DNA from: Campylobacterota bacterium
GTDB lineage: Bacteria > Campylobacterota > Campylobacteria > Campylobacterales > Thiovulaceae
Direction of reading: 5' to 3'
Length of the DNA stretch: 64,000 bases
Assembly (NCBI GenBank): GCA_030152305.1
Contig: JASKOM010000003.1
Location: 124,001 to 188,000, forward strand
This document shows positions 8,934 through 18,186 of this stretch, one piece after another; positions within the stretch are counted from its first letter, which is position 1; every line of letters begins with the position of its first letter. The notes beneath the pieces are model-generated. The model was not told the DNA's origin. It saw only the letters and a list, made by a program, of their open reading frames with translations, and did not search any database. Made by a program: the position numbers and the translations under genes.

Positions 8934-9920
8934 TTAGAACATAACTACTAAGCCAGTAATTACTACATTTATTACGGCTAGAGGCATTAATACTTTCCAA
9001 GTTAGCCACATTAATTGATCTGGTCTAACATGAGGCCATGCTGCTCGAGTCCATAAGAACAAGAAAATAAAAAATAAAACTTTGCCTAAATAACAAAATC
9101 CATCTGTTAAAGTTCCTTCGCCAAAACCACCAAAAAATATTAATACAGTTAAAAATGCGACTATATACATATTTACATATTCGCCTATAAAAAACAAGCC
9201 CCATCTCATTCCTGAATATTCTGTTGCATATCCTGAAACTACTTCAGCTTCATGTTCTAAAAGGTCAAACGGTGTTCTATTTGTTTCTGCATAACCTGCG
9301 ATTAAAAATAAAACAAATGCAACAGGTTGAGTTAAAACTAACCAACCATTATCAATTTGATAATCATTAATATCGATGAGGTTAAGAGAACCAACAAGCA
9401 TTAACGGAGCTAAAATCGATAAACCTGTTACGACTTCAAAAGATAAAAGTTGAATAGCTGTTCTTGCTCCACCGAGTAATGACCATTTATTTCCTGAACT
9501 TAAACCTGCTAATAATGGCGAAAACATTCCGATTGCCATTATTCCGAGAACATATAAAACTCCGACATTACTATCAACAATAATAGGATGAATCGTTGTT
9601 CCGAAAGCTTCAAATTCTGGAAATAATGGAACTGATGCGATTGCAACAAAAGCGGTAGCTGGTAAAATCACAGGAGCAATTTTAAAAATCGGTTTGATAG
9701 AATTTGTAGGAACGATATCTTCTTTTGTAAAAAGTTTAATTCCGTCTGCTAAAACTTGAAGAAGTCCAAATGGACCAACAGTCATTGGCCCAAGTCTTCG
9801 TTGCATAAATGCCAAAACTTTTCTTTCAAGATATGTTGTAAAACCAGCTAATGCTGAAAAAATTAATAAAACAACAAGAATCTTAACAAGAGTCTGAATA
9901 ATAAAAACTTCTAATTCCAT
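8934..9920 (-). CDS. nuoH: NADH-quinone oxidoreductase subunit H
   Basis: 328 aa, eight transmembrane helices; forms the quinone chamber of Complex I. FTTYLERKVLAFMQRRLGP (about 28-46), ADGIKLFTKEDIVP (about 58-71), and NRTPFDLLEHEAEVVSGYATEYSG (first part at about 214) are the highly conserved quinone-site loops. C-terminal RAAWPHVRPDQLM is also typical. Length is normal. The gene ends 28 bp before nuoI and starts 4 bp after the first nuoG copy. Confidence 0.97.
   Translation of the reverse strand: MELEVFIIQTLVKILVVLLIFSALAGFTTYLERKVLAFMQRRLGPMTVGPFGLLQVLADGIKLFTKEDIVPTNSIKPIFKIAPVILPATAFVAIASVPLFPEFEAFGTTIHPIIVDSNVGVLYVLGIMAIGMFSPLLAGLSSGNKWSLLGGARTAIQLLSFEVVTGLSILAPLMLVGSLNLIDINDYQIDNGWLVLTQPVAFVLFLIAGYAETNRTPFDLLEHEAEVVSGYATEYSGMRWGLFFIGEYVNMYIVAFLTVLIFFGGFGEGTLTDGFCYLGKVLFFIFLFLWTRAAWPHVRPDQLMWLTWKVLMPLAVINVVITGLVVMF
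9375..9382 (+). repeat. GATGAGGT octamer 5
   Basis: In nuoH, coding strand AAC CTC ATC GAT (Asn-Leu-Ile-Asp). Confidence 0.85.
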
Positions 9921-9923
9921 TTT

Positions 9924-12221
9924 TTAAACCTTATTAATTTTTGCTTCGATAAATCGATAACCGTCGAATAATTTTCGGCTATCAATATTTGAATCAAAAG
10001 TCGGAAGAATCGCTAAATTTCCACTTATTTTATTATCAATAATAATAGAAACTTTTAAACTGCCATTCTTTGTAGCCACTAAAACATTGTTGCCATCAAC
10101 AACAGAAAGCTCTTTTGCATATTCTGGCGAAACATATAATCCACCTTTTTCTTGCAATTGATGAGCCTTTGCTGTAAATTTATTAAACTGTAAAACTGGA
10201 TTAGCCAAATAAATAGCTTTGCCTTGAATTCTATTTTTTTCAGATTGAGCAAGATGAAATGTAACATCTCGTTTTTCGATATTGCTAGAATTCACAACAT
10301 AACCTCGAAGATCTTCGCCACTATTTGAAAACTCATTCGATAATTTATCAAACTCAATTTTATTAAATAGCTCAACTGTATAATCAATCGTATTTTCATG
10401 AACCTCATCGAGAATTTCATTAGCTATATCATTAAGCTCGAAACCATCAAATTTTAAAGCTACATTCAAAGGAACAACTCTTTTGTCAATATTTAAAAAA
10501 GTGCCTTCTTGCTGATTTAAAGCAGGAACAGAAAAATCACCATCGCCAAAAGCCGAAATCGTGAAATCAGCTTTTTCGTTATAACCGATTCGTTTTCCAT
10601 TTCCACTTTTATCAAGTTGGCAAATTTTTATAACTCCCAATGTATTCGTATCACTTGGAATTAACAAAATTTTAAAATCAGAATAAATTTCGATTAAACC
10701 AACAAGTTCAGCTAAATTATGAGCTTGTGGTGAAGAATATAAATCAGCTCCGATTATTAAACCAAATCGTGATTTCTTTTTTAACATTCCGTCAAGAGTC
10801 GCTTCAAAATTATCTGGAAAATTCACATCGCTGAAATCAATATTTAATAAATATTTAGAAATATTATCAGGAAGATTTTTTCCAAATCGTTTTAAAATAT
10901 AGCTTAAAATCTGCTCTTCAGAATAAGGCTTAGATTTAATTTGTAAAACACCTTTGATACTTTCCATAACTGGATCGCCAACTGGATGAAAATACAAACT
11001 TGCACCTTTATTTATTTTAATTGCATTATTTACAGCAAAACGACTATTTGGCGAATCAGTTTTTAAAGCTGAACCAACAGAAATAATAAAATCACAACTT
11101 CGAATATAATCTAAATCAGCACTATAAAGCGATTTACCAACAACATGCGAATATGTTTTAAAAAATTCAGCATATTTATAAGCTTCGTTATTAACTAATT
11201 TTAAGCCTAATTTATTTTTTAACTTTTGTAAAATAAAAGCCTCTTCGTTAGTTATTTGCGAATTAAAAATTATCGTTCCAGCATTTTTAACAGCTTCGAC
11301 GGCTCGTTTTAATGCTGATTTATCTTTTCCAGTTGAACTATTATTTTGAAAATCATAGCCGTATCGACCAGCTCCGCATAAAGTCGTGAAATGTGATTCA
11401 TTCGAAACTCGATATATTTTTTGTTCAGAATTTGAAATATCTGTATGTTTTGTTTCGTAATAAATTTGACAACCAACTGAACAATGAGCACAAGTCGAAG
11501 GAACTTTGTCTAATTCCCAAGCATTTGATTTATATTTAAAGTCTTTCGAAATTAAAGCTCCAACTGGACAAACTGATGTGCATTCGCCGCAATTTGTGCA
11601 ATCGAGAGTTGAGCCCGATGAGGTGCCAATAAGCGACTTATTTAATTTATTCCACATTGCATAAGCATCTTTTGGCATCGTGTCTTTATAATTTTTATCG
11701 AGAGCTTCGCTATCTCGAGGAACAGTTTTTAAAGCTGAATCCCCGATCATATCTTTACAGACTGTTACACATTTTTCACAAACTATACATAAAGCGGGAT
11801 CATATTGAATAAAACCCCAATTTTTTACAGGCTTATGAGTATCTTTAATTGAATATCGTTGATTATTAACTTCTTCAAGAAGAGTGTAATTTTGAAGTTC
11901 GCATTCGCCACTTTGATCACAAACACCGCATTCAAGAGGATGATTGACATCATAGACTTCCATAATGGCTTTTCGTTCTTCTTTTATATTTGGAGTTGTC
12001 GTCAGAACTTTCATGCCGTCTTTAGCTTTTGCATTGCAAGAATAAACTTGTTTTCCATCGGCTTCGACGAGACATAAACGACAAGCAAGTGTTGGCGAAC
12101 ATCTTTCGAGATAACAAATAGCTGGAATAAAAATATCGTTGGCTCTTGCTATTCTAAGAATCGTTTCGCCATCGTTAGCAATTATTTCCTTGCCGTCAAT
12201 AGTTAATTTGATTTCGCTCAT
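9924..12221 (-). CDS. nuoG: NADH-quinone oxidoreductase subunit G, copy 1 (membrane-proximal in operon)
   Basis: 765 aa iron-sulfur subunit. Ligand sets are complete: [2Fe-2S] Cys36/47/50/62; His94-Cys98/101/107 (N5-type); Cys145/148/151/155 and Cys208/211/214/218 (ferredoxin-type pair); and the N7-type set Cys244/247/251/282 at the start of the molybdopterin-oxidoreductase-like domain. That large C-terminal domain is degenerate, as in all NuoG. A paralogue of about the same length and identical ligand layout lies immediately upstream. Having two NuoG proteins is known in Sulfurimonas-like Campylobacterota. How they share one complex is unknown. Confidence 0.93.
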   Translation of the reverse strand: MSEIKLTIDGKEIIANDGETILRIARANDIFIPAICYLERCSPTLACRLCLVEADGKQVYSCNAKAKDGMKVLTTTPNIKEERKAIMEVYDVNHPLECGVCDQSGECELQNYTLLEEVNNQRYSIKDTHKPVKNWGFIQYDPALCIVCEKCVTVCKDMIGDSALKTVPRDSEALDKNYKDTMPKDAYAMWNKLNKSLIGTSSGSTLDCTNCGECTSVCPVGALISKDFKYKSNAWELDKVPSTCAHCSVGCQIYYETKHTDISNSEQKIYRVSNESHFTTLCGAGRYGYDFQNNSSTGKDKSALKRAVEAVKNAGTIIFNSQITNEEAFILQKLKNKLGLKLVNNEAYKYAEFFKTYSHVVGKSLYSADLDYIRSCDFIISVGSALKTDSPNSRFAVNNAIKINKGASLYFHPVGDPVMESIKGVLQIKSKPYSEEQILSYILKRFGKNLPDNISKYLLNIDFSDVNFPDNFEATLDGMLKKKSRFGLIIGADLYSSPQAHNLAELVGLIEIYSDFKILLIPSDTNTLGVIKICQLDKSGNGKRIGYNEKADFTISAFGDGDFSVPALNQQEGTFLNIDKRVVPLNVALKFDGFELNDIANEILDEVHENTIDYTVELFNKIEFDKLSNEFSNSGEDLRGYVVNSSNIEKRDVTFHLAQSEKNRIQGKAIYLANPVLQFNKFTAKAHQLQEKGGLYVSPEYAKELSVVDGNNVLVATKNGSLKVSIIIDNKISGNLAILPTFDSNIDSRKLFDGYRFIEAKINKV
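10402..10409 (-). repeat. GATGAGGT octamer 6 (reverse)
   Basis: In nuoG copy 1, coding strand GAT GAG GTT (Asp-Glu-Val). Confidence 0.85.
11617..11624 (+). repeat. GATGAGGT octamer 7
   Basis: In nuoG copy 1, coding strand ACC TCA TCG (Thr-Ser-Ser), a different frame from most other copies. Confidence 0.85.
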
Positions 12222-12223
12222 AT

Positions 12224-14467
12224 TTATTTTGCAACCTTCACTATTTTTACTTTTTGGAATTTATAACTAGATGACAATTGATAAGCTTTCAAATTTTTAT
12301 CGAATATTGGATTCAATGCTATAACTCCTCGCATATCTTTATCTATTTTGAATTTTCGTTTAAATTTTTCACCGAGAATTTCAAATTCGACCTCATCGCC
12401 ATCAGCAATTTTTCCAGCAGTCGCAAACTGTTCAGAACCGATTAATAAATTATTTTCATAATTAAATTTGCCGTTTTTATCAAAAGCAGAAAATGGATTA
12501 AATTCAAGATAAGTTCGTGAGTTATAAACTAAAGTGCCATCAAAAGTCGGAAGTTTAGAAATTTCATTAGGCATTTCAGTGCAATCAATTTCTATTTCTT
12601 GACTATCGATTTGAATATTTTCTAAGCTATCAAAATCAACATTAAAAATATCACGAGTTCGATCAATCGTATATTCTCGACAATCAATAGGATCAAAAAT
12701 TTCATTTGCAATATCATTAAGCGATTGACCGTTAAATGAAACAGCAACATTTAATTTTTTAACTTTATGATTAATATCAATAATAGTTCCTTCTTGTTGA
12801 TTTAAAGCAGGAACTGAAAAATGACCAATATCTTTTAATGCCGAGATAATATAATCGCCAGTAATATTATAACCGACTGTTTTACCAGTAGCTTTTTCGT
12901 CAAGTTGGCAAATTTTTGCAACACCAAATGAATTCAATTCTTCAGGAACGACTAATATTTTAATATTGCTAAATTTTTGCATAACACCTAAGAATCTTGC
13001 AATATTTTCTCGTTTTTCATGAGCGATAATATCACTACCGACGATTAATATTCGTTTTTTAGATTTTTTGCCAATTTGATAAATTCTTGCTAATTCTTCT
13101 TCGCCGACATTTGTTTCACCGCTGACATAACCAACATCAAGATCAAATTTTAAAACTTGACCAATTAAAGCTTCTGAAAGCAGAGCAACAACACCTTCTT
13201 CAGTTCCAACTTCATATCTAATATGTTGTTTAACGATATTATTTAAAAGCGGTTCATAAACAGGGTGCATATAACTTATAAAAGCTCTATTTTTTTTATA
13301 GGCTCGAGTCATTGCATAACGAACTTGAGGATTTTCTACGATAATTCTACTTCCAACTACAACGATTTGATCAGCATTTTCAACATCTTCGATTTTTCCA
13401 TTTGGCAATGTTTCACCACTTGAACGACTGAAAGCACCTAAAAATTTCTGTAAATTATAAGCCTCGTGATTAACTAATTTTAATTTTAATTTTTCTTTTA
13501 ATTTTTGCAAAATAAAAGCTTCTTCATTCGTTATGTGCGAATTAAAAATAATCGTATTTGCTTTTTTAACGGCATTTACGACCTCATCGAATTTTTTATT
13601 TTTTAAATTTTTAGCATTTTGCTCATCATTTGGAACATTTGCAAAATTAAAACCAAAACGACCAGCTCCACAAATCGAACTATTTTCAAAATTATTCGTA
13701 ACTCGATAAATTTTTGCATCATGATTCAAAGTAGATGAATGTTTAATTTCATAATCTATTTCACAACCAGCTGAACAATGTGTGCAAACTGAAGGAACTT
13801 TATTTAATTCCCAAGCATTTGAACTATATTTAAAATCAGTCGAGATTAAAGCTCCAACTGGACAAACTGCGATACATTCGCCACATGTCGAACATTCAAG
13901 AGTTTGACTAGTTTTATCTTTTAAAACGATTGCACTTCCATAGCCACCAAATTTTAATTCAATCGCATCGTCGCCAATTGCCTGATTACATGTCGAAACA
14001 CATCTTTCACATAAAATACACAACGATGGGTCATATTGAATTTTGCCCCAATTTTCAATTTGTCGATGAGGTTCGCGAATTGAAAAATCTTGACAATTAA
14101 TACCAAACTCAAGAGTTTTATTTTGTAATTCACAAGCTCCAGATTTATCACAAACACCGCATTCTAACGGATGATTGACATCATATAATTTCATAATATT
14201 TTGTCTATGTTTATATAAATATTCTGAATCTGTTCTTACTTTTATGCCTTCAGTTGGTTTAGTTTGACACGATAAAATCGAACCTTTTGAACCTTCAACA
14301 TCAACTAAACACAAACGACATGAAGCAATCGGATTAACTTTTTCTAAATAGCACATTGTCGGAATATAAAAACCTTCACGACGAGCAACATTTAAAATAG
14401 TCTCTCCTGATTTGGCAATAACTTCACGATCATTAATAAAAAATTTGATCTCTTTTTTTAATTTCAT
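12224..14467 (-). CDS. nuoG: NADH-quinone oxidoreductase subunit G, copy 2
   Basis: 747 aa paralogue of the next gene. All cluster ligands are present: [2Fe-2S] Cys39/50/53/67; His99-Cys103/106/112; Cys150/153/156/160; Cys192/195/198/202; N7-type Cys228/231/235/266. The C-terminal molybdopterin-like domain has diverged more than the N-terminal 270 residues. Only 2 bp separate the two copies. Because both retain every ligand, neither looks like a decaying duplicate. An old duplication with functional split is the simplest reading. Confidence 0.92.
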   Translation of the reverse strand: MKLKKEIKFFINDREVIAKSGETILNVARREGFYIPTMCYLEKVNPIASCRLCLVDVEGSKGSILSCQTKPTEGIKVRTDSEYLYKHRQNIMKLYDVNHPLECGVCDKSGACELQNKTLEFGINCQDFSIREPHRQIENWGKIQYDPSLCILCERCVSTCNQAIGDDAIELKFGGYGSAIVLKDKTSQTLECSTCGECIAVCPVGALISTDFKYSSNAWELNKVPSVCTHCSAGCEIDYEIKHSSTLNHDAKIYRVTNNFENSSICGAGRFGFNFANVPNDEQNAKNLKNKKFDEVVNAVKKANTIIFNSHITNEEAFILQKLKEKLKLKLVNHEAYNLQKFLGAFSRSSGETLPNGKIEDVENADQIVVVGSRIIVENPQVRYAMTRAYKKNRAFISYMHPVYEPLLNNIVKQHIRYEVGTEEGVVALLSEALIGQVLKFDLDVGYVSGETNVGEEELARIYQIGKKSKKRILIVGSDIIAHEKRENIARFLGVMQKFSNIKILVVPEELNSFGVAKICQLDEKATGKTVGYNITGDYIISALKDIGHFSVPALNQQEGTIIDINHKVKKLNVAVSFNGQSLNDIANEIFDPIDCREYTIDRTRDIFNVDFDSLENIQIDSQEIEIDCTEMPNEISKLPTFDGTLVYNSRTYLEFNPFSAFDKNGKFNYENNLLIGSEQFATAGKIADGDEVEFEILGEKFKRKFKIDKDMRGVIALNPIFDKNLKAYQLSSSYKFQKVKIVKVAK
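12390..12397 (-). repeat. GATGAGGT octamer 8 (reverse)
   Basis: In nuoG copy 2, coding strand GAT GAG GTC (Asp-Glu-Val). Confidence 0.85.
13581..13588 (-). repeat. GATGAGGT octamer 9 (reverse)
   Basis: In nuoG copy 2, coding strand GAT GAG GTC (Asp-Glu-Val). Confidence 0.85.
14065..14072 (+). repeat. GATGAGGT octamer 10
   Basis: In nuoG copy 2, coding strand GAA CCT CAT CGA (Glu-Pro-His-Arg), third reading frame. Confidence 0.85.
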
Positions 14468-14481
14468 TTAAAAGTTATCTC

Positions 14482-16518
14482 CTATCTTGCAACCATCGAA
14501 ATATAATAACATCGCATACATCTTTCAGCTTCAGAAATAGCTTGTTCAGCTGTGAAACCAAGATTAACTTCGAGATTATTATATTTTCGTTCATCAACAG
14601 CTAATTTTTCGCTTTCGCTTCTATTTTTATCTGCTAACCAACCAAATATTTTCTCTTTTTTATTATAAACACCTAATTTTCTAATATGATCTTCCATGAT
14701 TTCATTATCAGTTAAAATAATTTCGCCTGAATGAACATATCTTGAAATAACAGATGAAGCTCGTTTTGCTTGACCAACTGCATTAACAATTGTCATTGGA
14801 CCATATTCGGCATCACCTGCGGCAAAAACACCTCGTTTAGATGTCATATAATCGCGACCATTTGTTTTAATCGTTTTCCAACTTGTTAATTCGATATTCC
14901 ATTCTGGAGGCAATAACGATAAATCCGCACTTTGGCTAACAGCTGGAATTAAATAATCAACATCTAACATAAAATCGCCACCATGAATTTTTACAAGTTT
15001 TGGACGACCGCCTGACGGATCATTTTGCATTTCAAATTTATTAATATGCAACTGTTTTAAAATATCATTTTCGTCAATCATTTTTTCAACAGCCGAATAA
15101 AAAATAAATTCAACACCTTCTTCAACGGCTTCGTGATATTCTTCATATGTCGTATTTTTAATAATCGTAGCTTCATCTCGTCGATAAAGCATAATTACTT
15201 TTTTAGCACCAGCCCGAATCGAACATCGCACAACATCCATCGAAGTAAATCCACCACCAACACAAGCAATCGTTTTACCAGTTAAATCAACATAATCATT
15301 ATTTATATTATATTTAACACGATCTTCTTGAGTTAATTTATAGCCATATTTTTCATATAAATTTATTTTGTCAAGAAAATCAATAGCACCCCAATAACCT
15401 TGAATTTCTGGTCTTTCATTTGCACAATCAACTTTTTTAGAAATTCGTGTTCCAGTTGCTACTAAAATCGCATCATAATTTTTTTCAAATTCTCGCATTT
15501 TATCGGCATCGATCCAGCTATTTAAATAAATATTAACTCCAACAGATTTAACTAAATCTATATCTTTATTATATTTATCGATTGGCATTCGATATTCAGG
15601 AACACCGACGGCAACTTCGCCACCAAGAACAGGAAGAGCTTCAAATAAATCAACTTCGATTCCATCGAGAGCCAAATAATAAGCACCTGTTAAACCTGCT
15701 GGACCACCACCAATAACGGCAACTTTTTTACCATTTTTCGGTTTTTGTTCAATTGGATGAATAAAATCTAAATTATGATCTGTTTCATAATCAGCACCGA
15801 TTCGTTTTAATTCCATAATTGCAATTGGTTCATCGATATTTGCTCGACGACAAGCTGTTTCACATGGATGAGGACAAACACGACCACAAGTATGAGCAAG
15901 AGGCATTGTCTGTCTAGTTGCTTCTAAGCTATCATCAAAACGAAAATCTCGAACACCTTCGATATATGCTGGAATATCAACATGAGCTGGACAGGCATCT
16001 GTGCAAGGAGCAGTAACAAGAGCATTATAATTTATATTATTATCATAATCTTTTGATTTTTTTCGATTATTAATAAGCTGAACAAATTCTTCTTCGAATT
16101 CTTTCATTAAAACTAAAAGCGGAACAGGAACAGTTTTTCCGATTTCACATTTCGAAGTTTCCATCATCGTTTCAGAAACCTCTTTTAAATGACTTAAATC
16201 AGATAATTCACCTTCACCACGAGCAATTTTGTCAAAAAGATCATATAAAATTCGTCCGCCCCATCGACCTGGTGCACATCGCCCACAGGCTTCAGAATAT
16301 TTTTGATACTGTGAAGCATATTCTGTTGCGAGTCGCACGACATCGACATCATCTCGAAAAATGGCTACACCTTCCCAACCAACAAAAGCAGTTGCATTGC
16401 CAGAAGCTGAATAATTAACTGGAAAATTAAAAGTTGATTCACTCCAATTTTCTTGTAATTTGCCTCTGTTATCAATTTTTTCACCTCTCCACGAGGAGAA
16501 ATAAACTTTTGTTCCCAT
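14482..16518 (-). CDS. NuoF-remnant/GltD-like flavoprotein fusion (Complex I electron-input subunit)
   Basis: 678 aa from the chosen ATG, which follows the upstream stop by one base; a longer frame would begin at 16548 inside the upstream gene. Residues about 75-160 keep the C-terminal part of NuoF: ACGRCAPGRWGG and later ETSKCEIG give the N3-type [4Fe-4S] ligands. The NADH/FMN domain of NuoF is absent. It is followed instead by a glutamate-synthase small-subunit-like module: two Cys clusters (CTDACPAHVDIP, CGRVCPHPCETACRR), an FAD motif (VAVIGGGPAGLTG), a nucleotide motif (IACVGGGFTSMD) and GVFAAGDAEYGP. In the nuoF position of the operon, it probably feeds electrons from NAD(P)H or ferredoxin into NuoG. 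The donor is not shown by sequence. Confidence 0.85.
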   Translation of the reverse strand: MGTKVYFSSWRGEKIDNRGKLQENWSESTFNFPVNYSASGNATAFVGWEGVAIFRDDVDVVRLATEYASQYQKYSEACGRCAPGRWGGRILYDLFDKIARGEGELSDLSHLKEVSETMMETSKCEIGKTVPVPLLVLMKEFEEEFVQLINNRKKSKDYDNNINYNALVTAPCTDACPAHVDIPAYIEGVRDFRFDDSLEATRQTMPLAHTCGRVCPHPCETACRRANIDEPIAIMELKRIGADYETDHNLDFIHPIEQKPKNGKKVAVIGGGPAGLTGAYYLALDGIEVDLFEALPVLGGEVAVGVPEYRMPIDKYNKDIDLVKSVGVNIYLNSWIDADKMREFEKNYDAILVATGTRISKKVDCANERPEIQGYWGAIDFLDKINLYEKYGYKLTQEDRVKYNINNDYVDLTGKTIACVGGGFTSMDVVRCSIRAGAKKVIMLYRRDEATIIKNTTYEEYHEAVEEGVEFIFYSAVEKMIDENDILKQLHINKFEMQNDPSGGRPKLVKIHGGDFMLDVDYLIPAVSQSADLSLLPPEWNIELTSWKTIKTNGRDYMTSKRGVFAAGDAEYGPMTIVNAVGQAKRASSVISRYVHSGEIILTDNEIMEDHIRKLGVYNKKEKIFGWLADKNRSESEKLAVDERKYNNLEVNLGFTAEQAISEAERCMRCYYISMVAR

Positions 16519-16519
16519 T

Positions 16520-16795
16520 TTAGTTCTCTTTTTTCTCCACTGTTTCAACTTTTATAAAAGTTTCGGGAGCGGTTTTTTTAACAACGATTGTCCAATCAGC
16601 TTCATTAAATTTCAAAGAATTCATAAGAGAATAGCCTTTTTCTTTTATTAAATTAGCACTTTTCGAAACAGACGAAAAATCTCCAATTTCAAATAAAAAA
16701 ATCGCGACCTCATCATGAGAAACTTTTCGTTCCATAATTTCAGCCATTCTGCCGTAAAAATCACCTTTCAGGTGTCGCAAATCAAATCTCTGCAT
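16520..16795 (-). CDS. NuoE-position small subunit (Campylobacterota type)
   Basis: 91 aa. Starts MQRFDLRHLKGDF and occupies the place of nuoE between nuoD and the NuoF-like gene. It has none of the four cysteines of a thioredoxin-like [2Fe-2S] NuoE, so it cannot carry that cluster. Campylobacterota such as Campylobacter jejuni encode a short protein here (Cj1575c-like) annotated as NADH dehydrogenase subunit E; this gene fits by position, size and N terminus. Probably a structural adaptor. It stops one base before the next ATG, indicating coupling. Confidence 0.75.
   Translation of the reverse strand: MQRFDLRHLKGDFYGRMAEIMERKVSHDEVAIFLFEIGDFSSVSKSANLIKEKGYSLMNSLKFNEADWTIVVKKTAPETFIKVETVEKKEN
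16707..16714 (-). repeat. GATGAGGT octamer 11 (reverse)
   Basis: In the NuoE-position gene, coding strand GAT GAG GTC (Asp-Glu-Val). Confidence 0.85.
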
Positions 16796-16810
16796 TTTTT
16801 CCCTTTTTTA

Positions 16811-16936
16811 CTAAATCAAATATCTCTTAATAAAAGCATCAAGAATTTCTGATAATTTTCTAAATTCTAAACTAGAAATCATTTCAGTTATTAATAACTT
16901 ATAATTAGAAAAATAAAATTCTCGTCGTTCTGCCAT
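16811..16936 (-). CDS. Small 41-aa protein inside the nuo operon
   Basis: An open frame of 41 codons fills the 155-bp gap between nuoD and the NuoE-position gene. It starts MAERREFYFSNYKLL and ends LDAFIKRYLI. The sequence is amphipathic and basic, with no cysteine and no membrane helix. The upstream ribosome site is weak (AAAGTAGAT). Everything else in the operon is packed within about 30 bp or overlaps, so a gap exactly filled by an ORF argues that it is translated. I recognise no family; it could also be a degraded second small subunit. Confidence 0.5.
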   Translation of the reverse strand: MAERREFYFSNYKLLITEMISSLEFRKLSEILDAFIKRYLI

Positions 16937-16950
16937 ATTTAAATCTACTT

Positions 16951-18186
16951 TTATCTATCTACTTCACCAAATACGATATTAGTCGAACCAATAATCGTAA
17001 CAACATCAGCAAGTTGATGACCTGGTAATAAATCCTGAAGAATTCCAGTATGAAAAAAACTAGGAGTTCTAATTTTTAATCGATACGGATACGGTTCGCC
17101 TTGAGAATTAATATAAAAACCTAATTCACCTTTTGGTGATTCAGTTGCTACATAAACTTCACCGACTGGAGGTCGCATACCTTGAGTAACAAGAACAAAA
17201 TGTTGCATTAACGAATAATTTTGAGTCATAATTTGCTCTTTTGGAGCTGAAATATATTGCGGAACATTTGCCATTAATTTAGCTTCTGACTGATGATATA
17301 ACGGAATAAGCTGTCTTAATATTTTTATCGACTGTCTCATTTCTTCCATATATAATTTATATCGTCCGTAGCTATCACATTTATCTGTAACAGGAATATC
17401 AAAATCTAATTCGCTATAAATTTCATATGGCATCTCTTTTCGTAAATCCCAATGATAACCTGAACCTCTTAACATAATTCCTGAAGTTCCCCAACTTCTT
17501 GCCATTTCTTGATCGATAATTCCGACATTTTCAAGTCGCATTTTCCAGATACGATTTTCGTCTAATAAAGCTTCATAATCTTCTCGAACTGCTCTTTCAA
17601 CTTTATCTAAATAACCTGCGAGATGACCTGTCCAACCATCTGGTAAATCAAGCGGAACTCCACCGATTCGAATTGCTGAATGAGTTAATCTTGCACCGCA
17701 ATAATCTTCGATGAGGTCCAAAGCCCATTCTCGTTCTCGAAAGGCATATAAAAATACTGACATTGCTCCAACATCAAGTGCATGAGTTGCAAGCCAAAAT
17801 TCATGAGAAACAATTCGATTTAATTCTAAAAGCATTGTTCTAATAATTTTTGCTCGTCGTGGAACTTGTTCTTCGATGCCTAATAATTTTTCAACTGCAA
17901 GAGCGAAACCATAATTATTCGACGAAGAAGCAATATAATCCATTCGATCGGTCGTTGGCAAAAATTCGTTATAAATCATATTTTCAGCCATTTTTTCCAT
18001 ACCACGATGTAAATAGCCAATATCAGGATTTGCTTTAACGACTTGTTCGCCATCAAGATGAAGAATTAATCTTAACTGACCATGAGCCGACGGATGTTGA
18101 GGACCAAAATTTATAATCATTTGGCTATCTTCACGATCAAAAGCTAAATTTTCAAAAAAAGGTCGTAATCTATTAGCCTGTTGCAT
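16951..18186 (-). CDS. nuoD: NADH-quinone oxidoreductase subunit D
   Basis: 411 aa, 49-kDa-type subunit that forms the quinone site with NuoB and Nuo[18 protein letters not shown] (about 26-42), [14 protein letters not shown] (about 55-68), NRIVSHEFW and the C-terminal FGEVDR are all diagnostic and include the quinone-binding His in the HPSAHG loop. Length is normal. It abuts nuoC (ATG overlaps the nuoC stop region). Downstream is the unusual small-ORF/NuoE/NuoF-like block. Confidence 0.97.
   Translation of the reverse strand: MQQANRLRPFFENLAFDREDSQMIINFGPQHPSAHGQLRLILHLDGEQVVKANPDIGYLHRGMEKMAENMIYNEFLPTTDRMDYIASSSNNYGFALAVEKLLGIEEQVPRRAKIIRTMLLELNRIVSHEFWLATHALDVGAMSVFLYAFREREWALDLIEDYCGARLTHSAIRIGGVPLDLPDGWTGHLAGYLDKVERAVREDYEALLDENRIWKMRLENVGIIDQEMARSWGTSGIMLRGSGYHWDLRKEMPYEIYSELDFDIPVTDKCDSYGRYKLYMEEMRQSIKILRQLIPLYHQSEAKLMANVPQYISAPKEQIMTQNYSLMQHFVLVTQGMRPPVGEVYVATESPKGELGFYINSQGEPYPYRLKIRTPSFFHTGILQDLLPGHQLADVVTIIGSTNIVFGEVDR
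17710..17717 (+). repeat. GATGAGGT octamer 12
   Basis: In nuoD, coding strand GAC CTC ATC GAA (Asp-Leu-Ile-Glu). Confidence 0.85.

Noticed and set aside
15867-15874. GATGAGGA in the NuoF-like gene
   Set aside because: One mismatch from the octamer; not counted. Near-matches do not seem especially common, so the exact octamer appears to be what is enriched.
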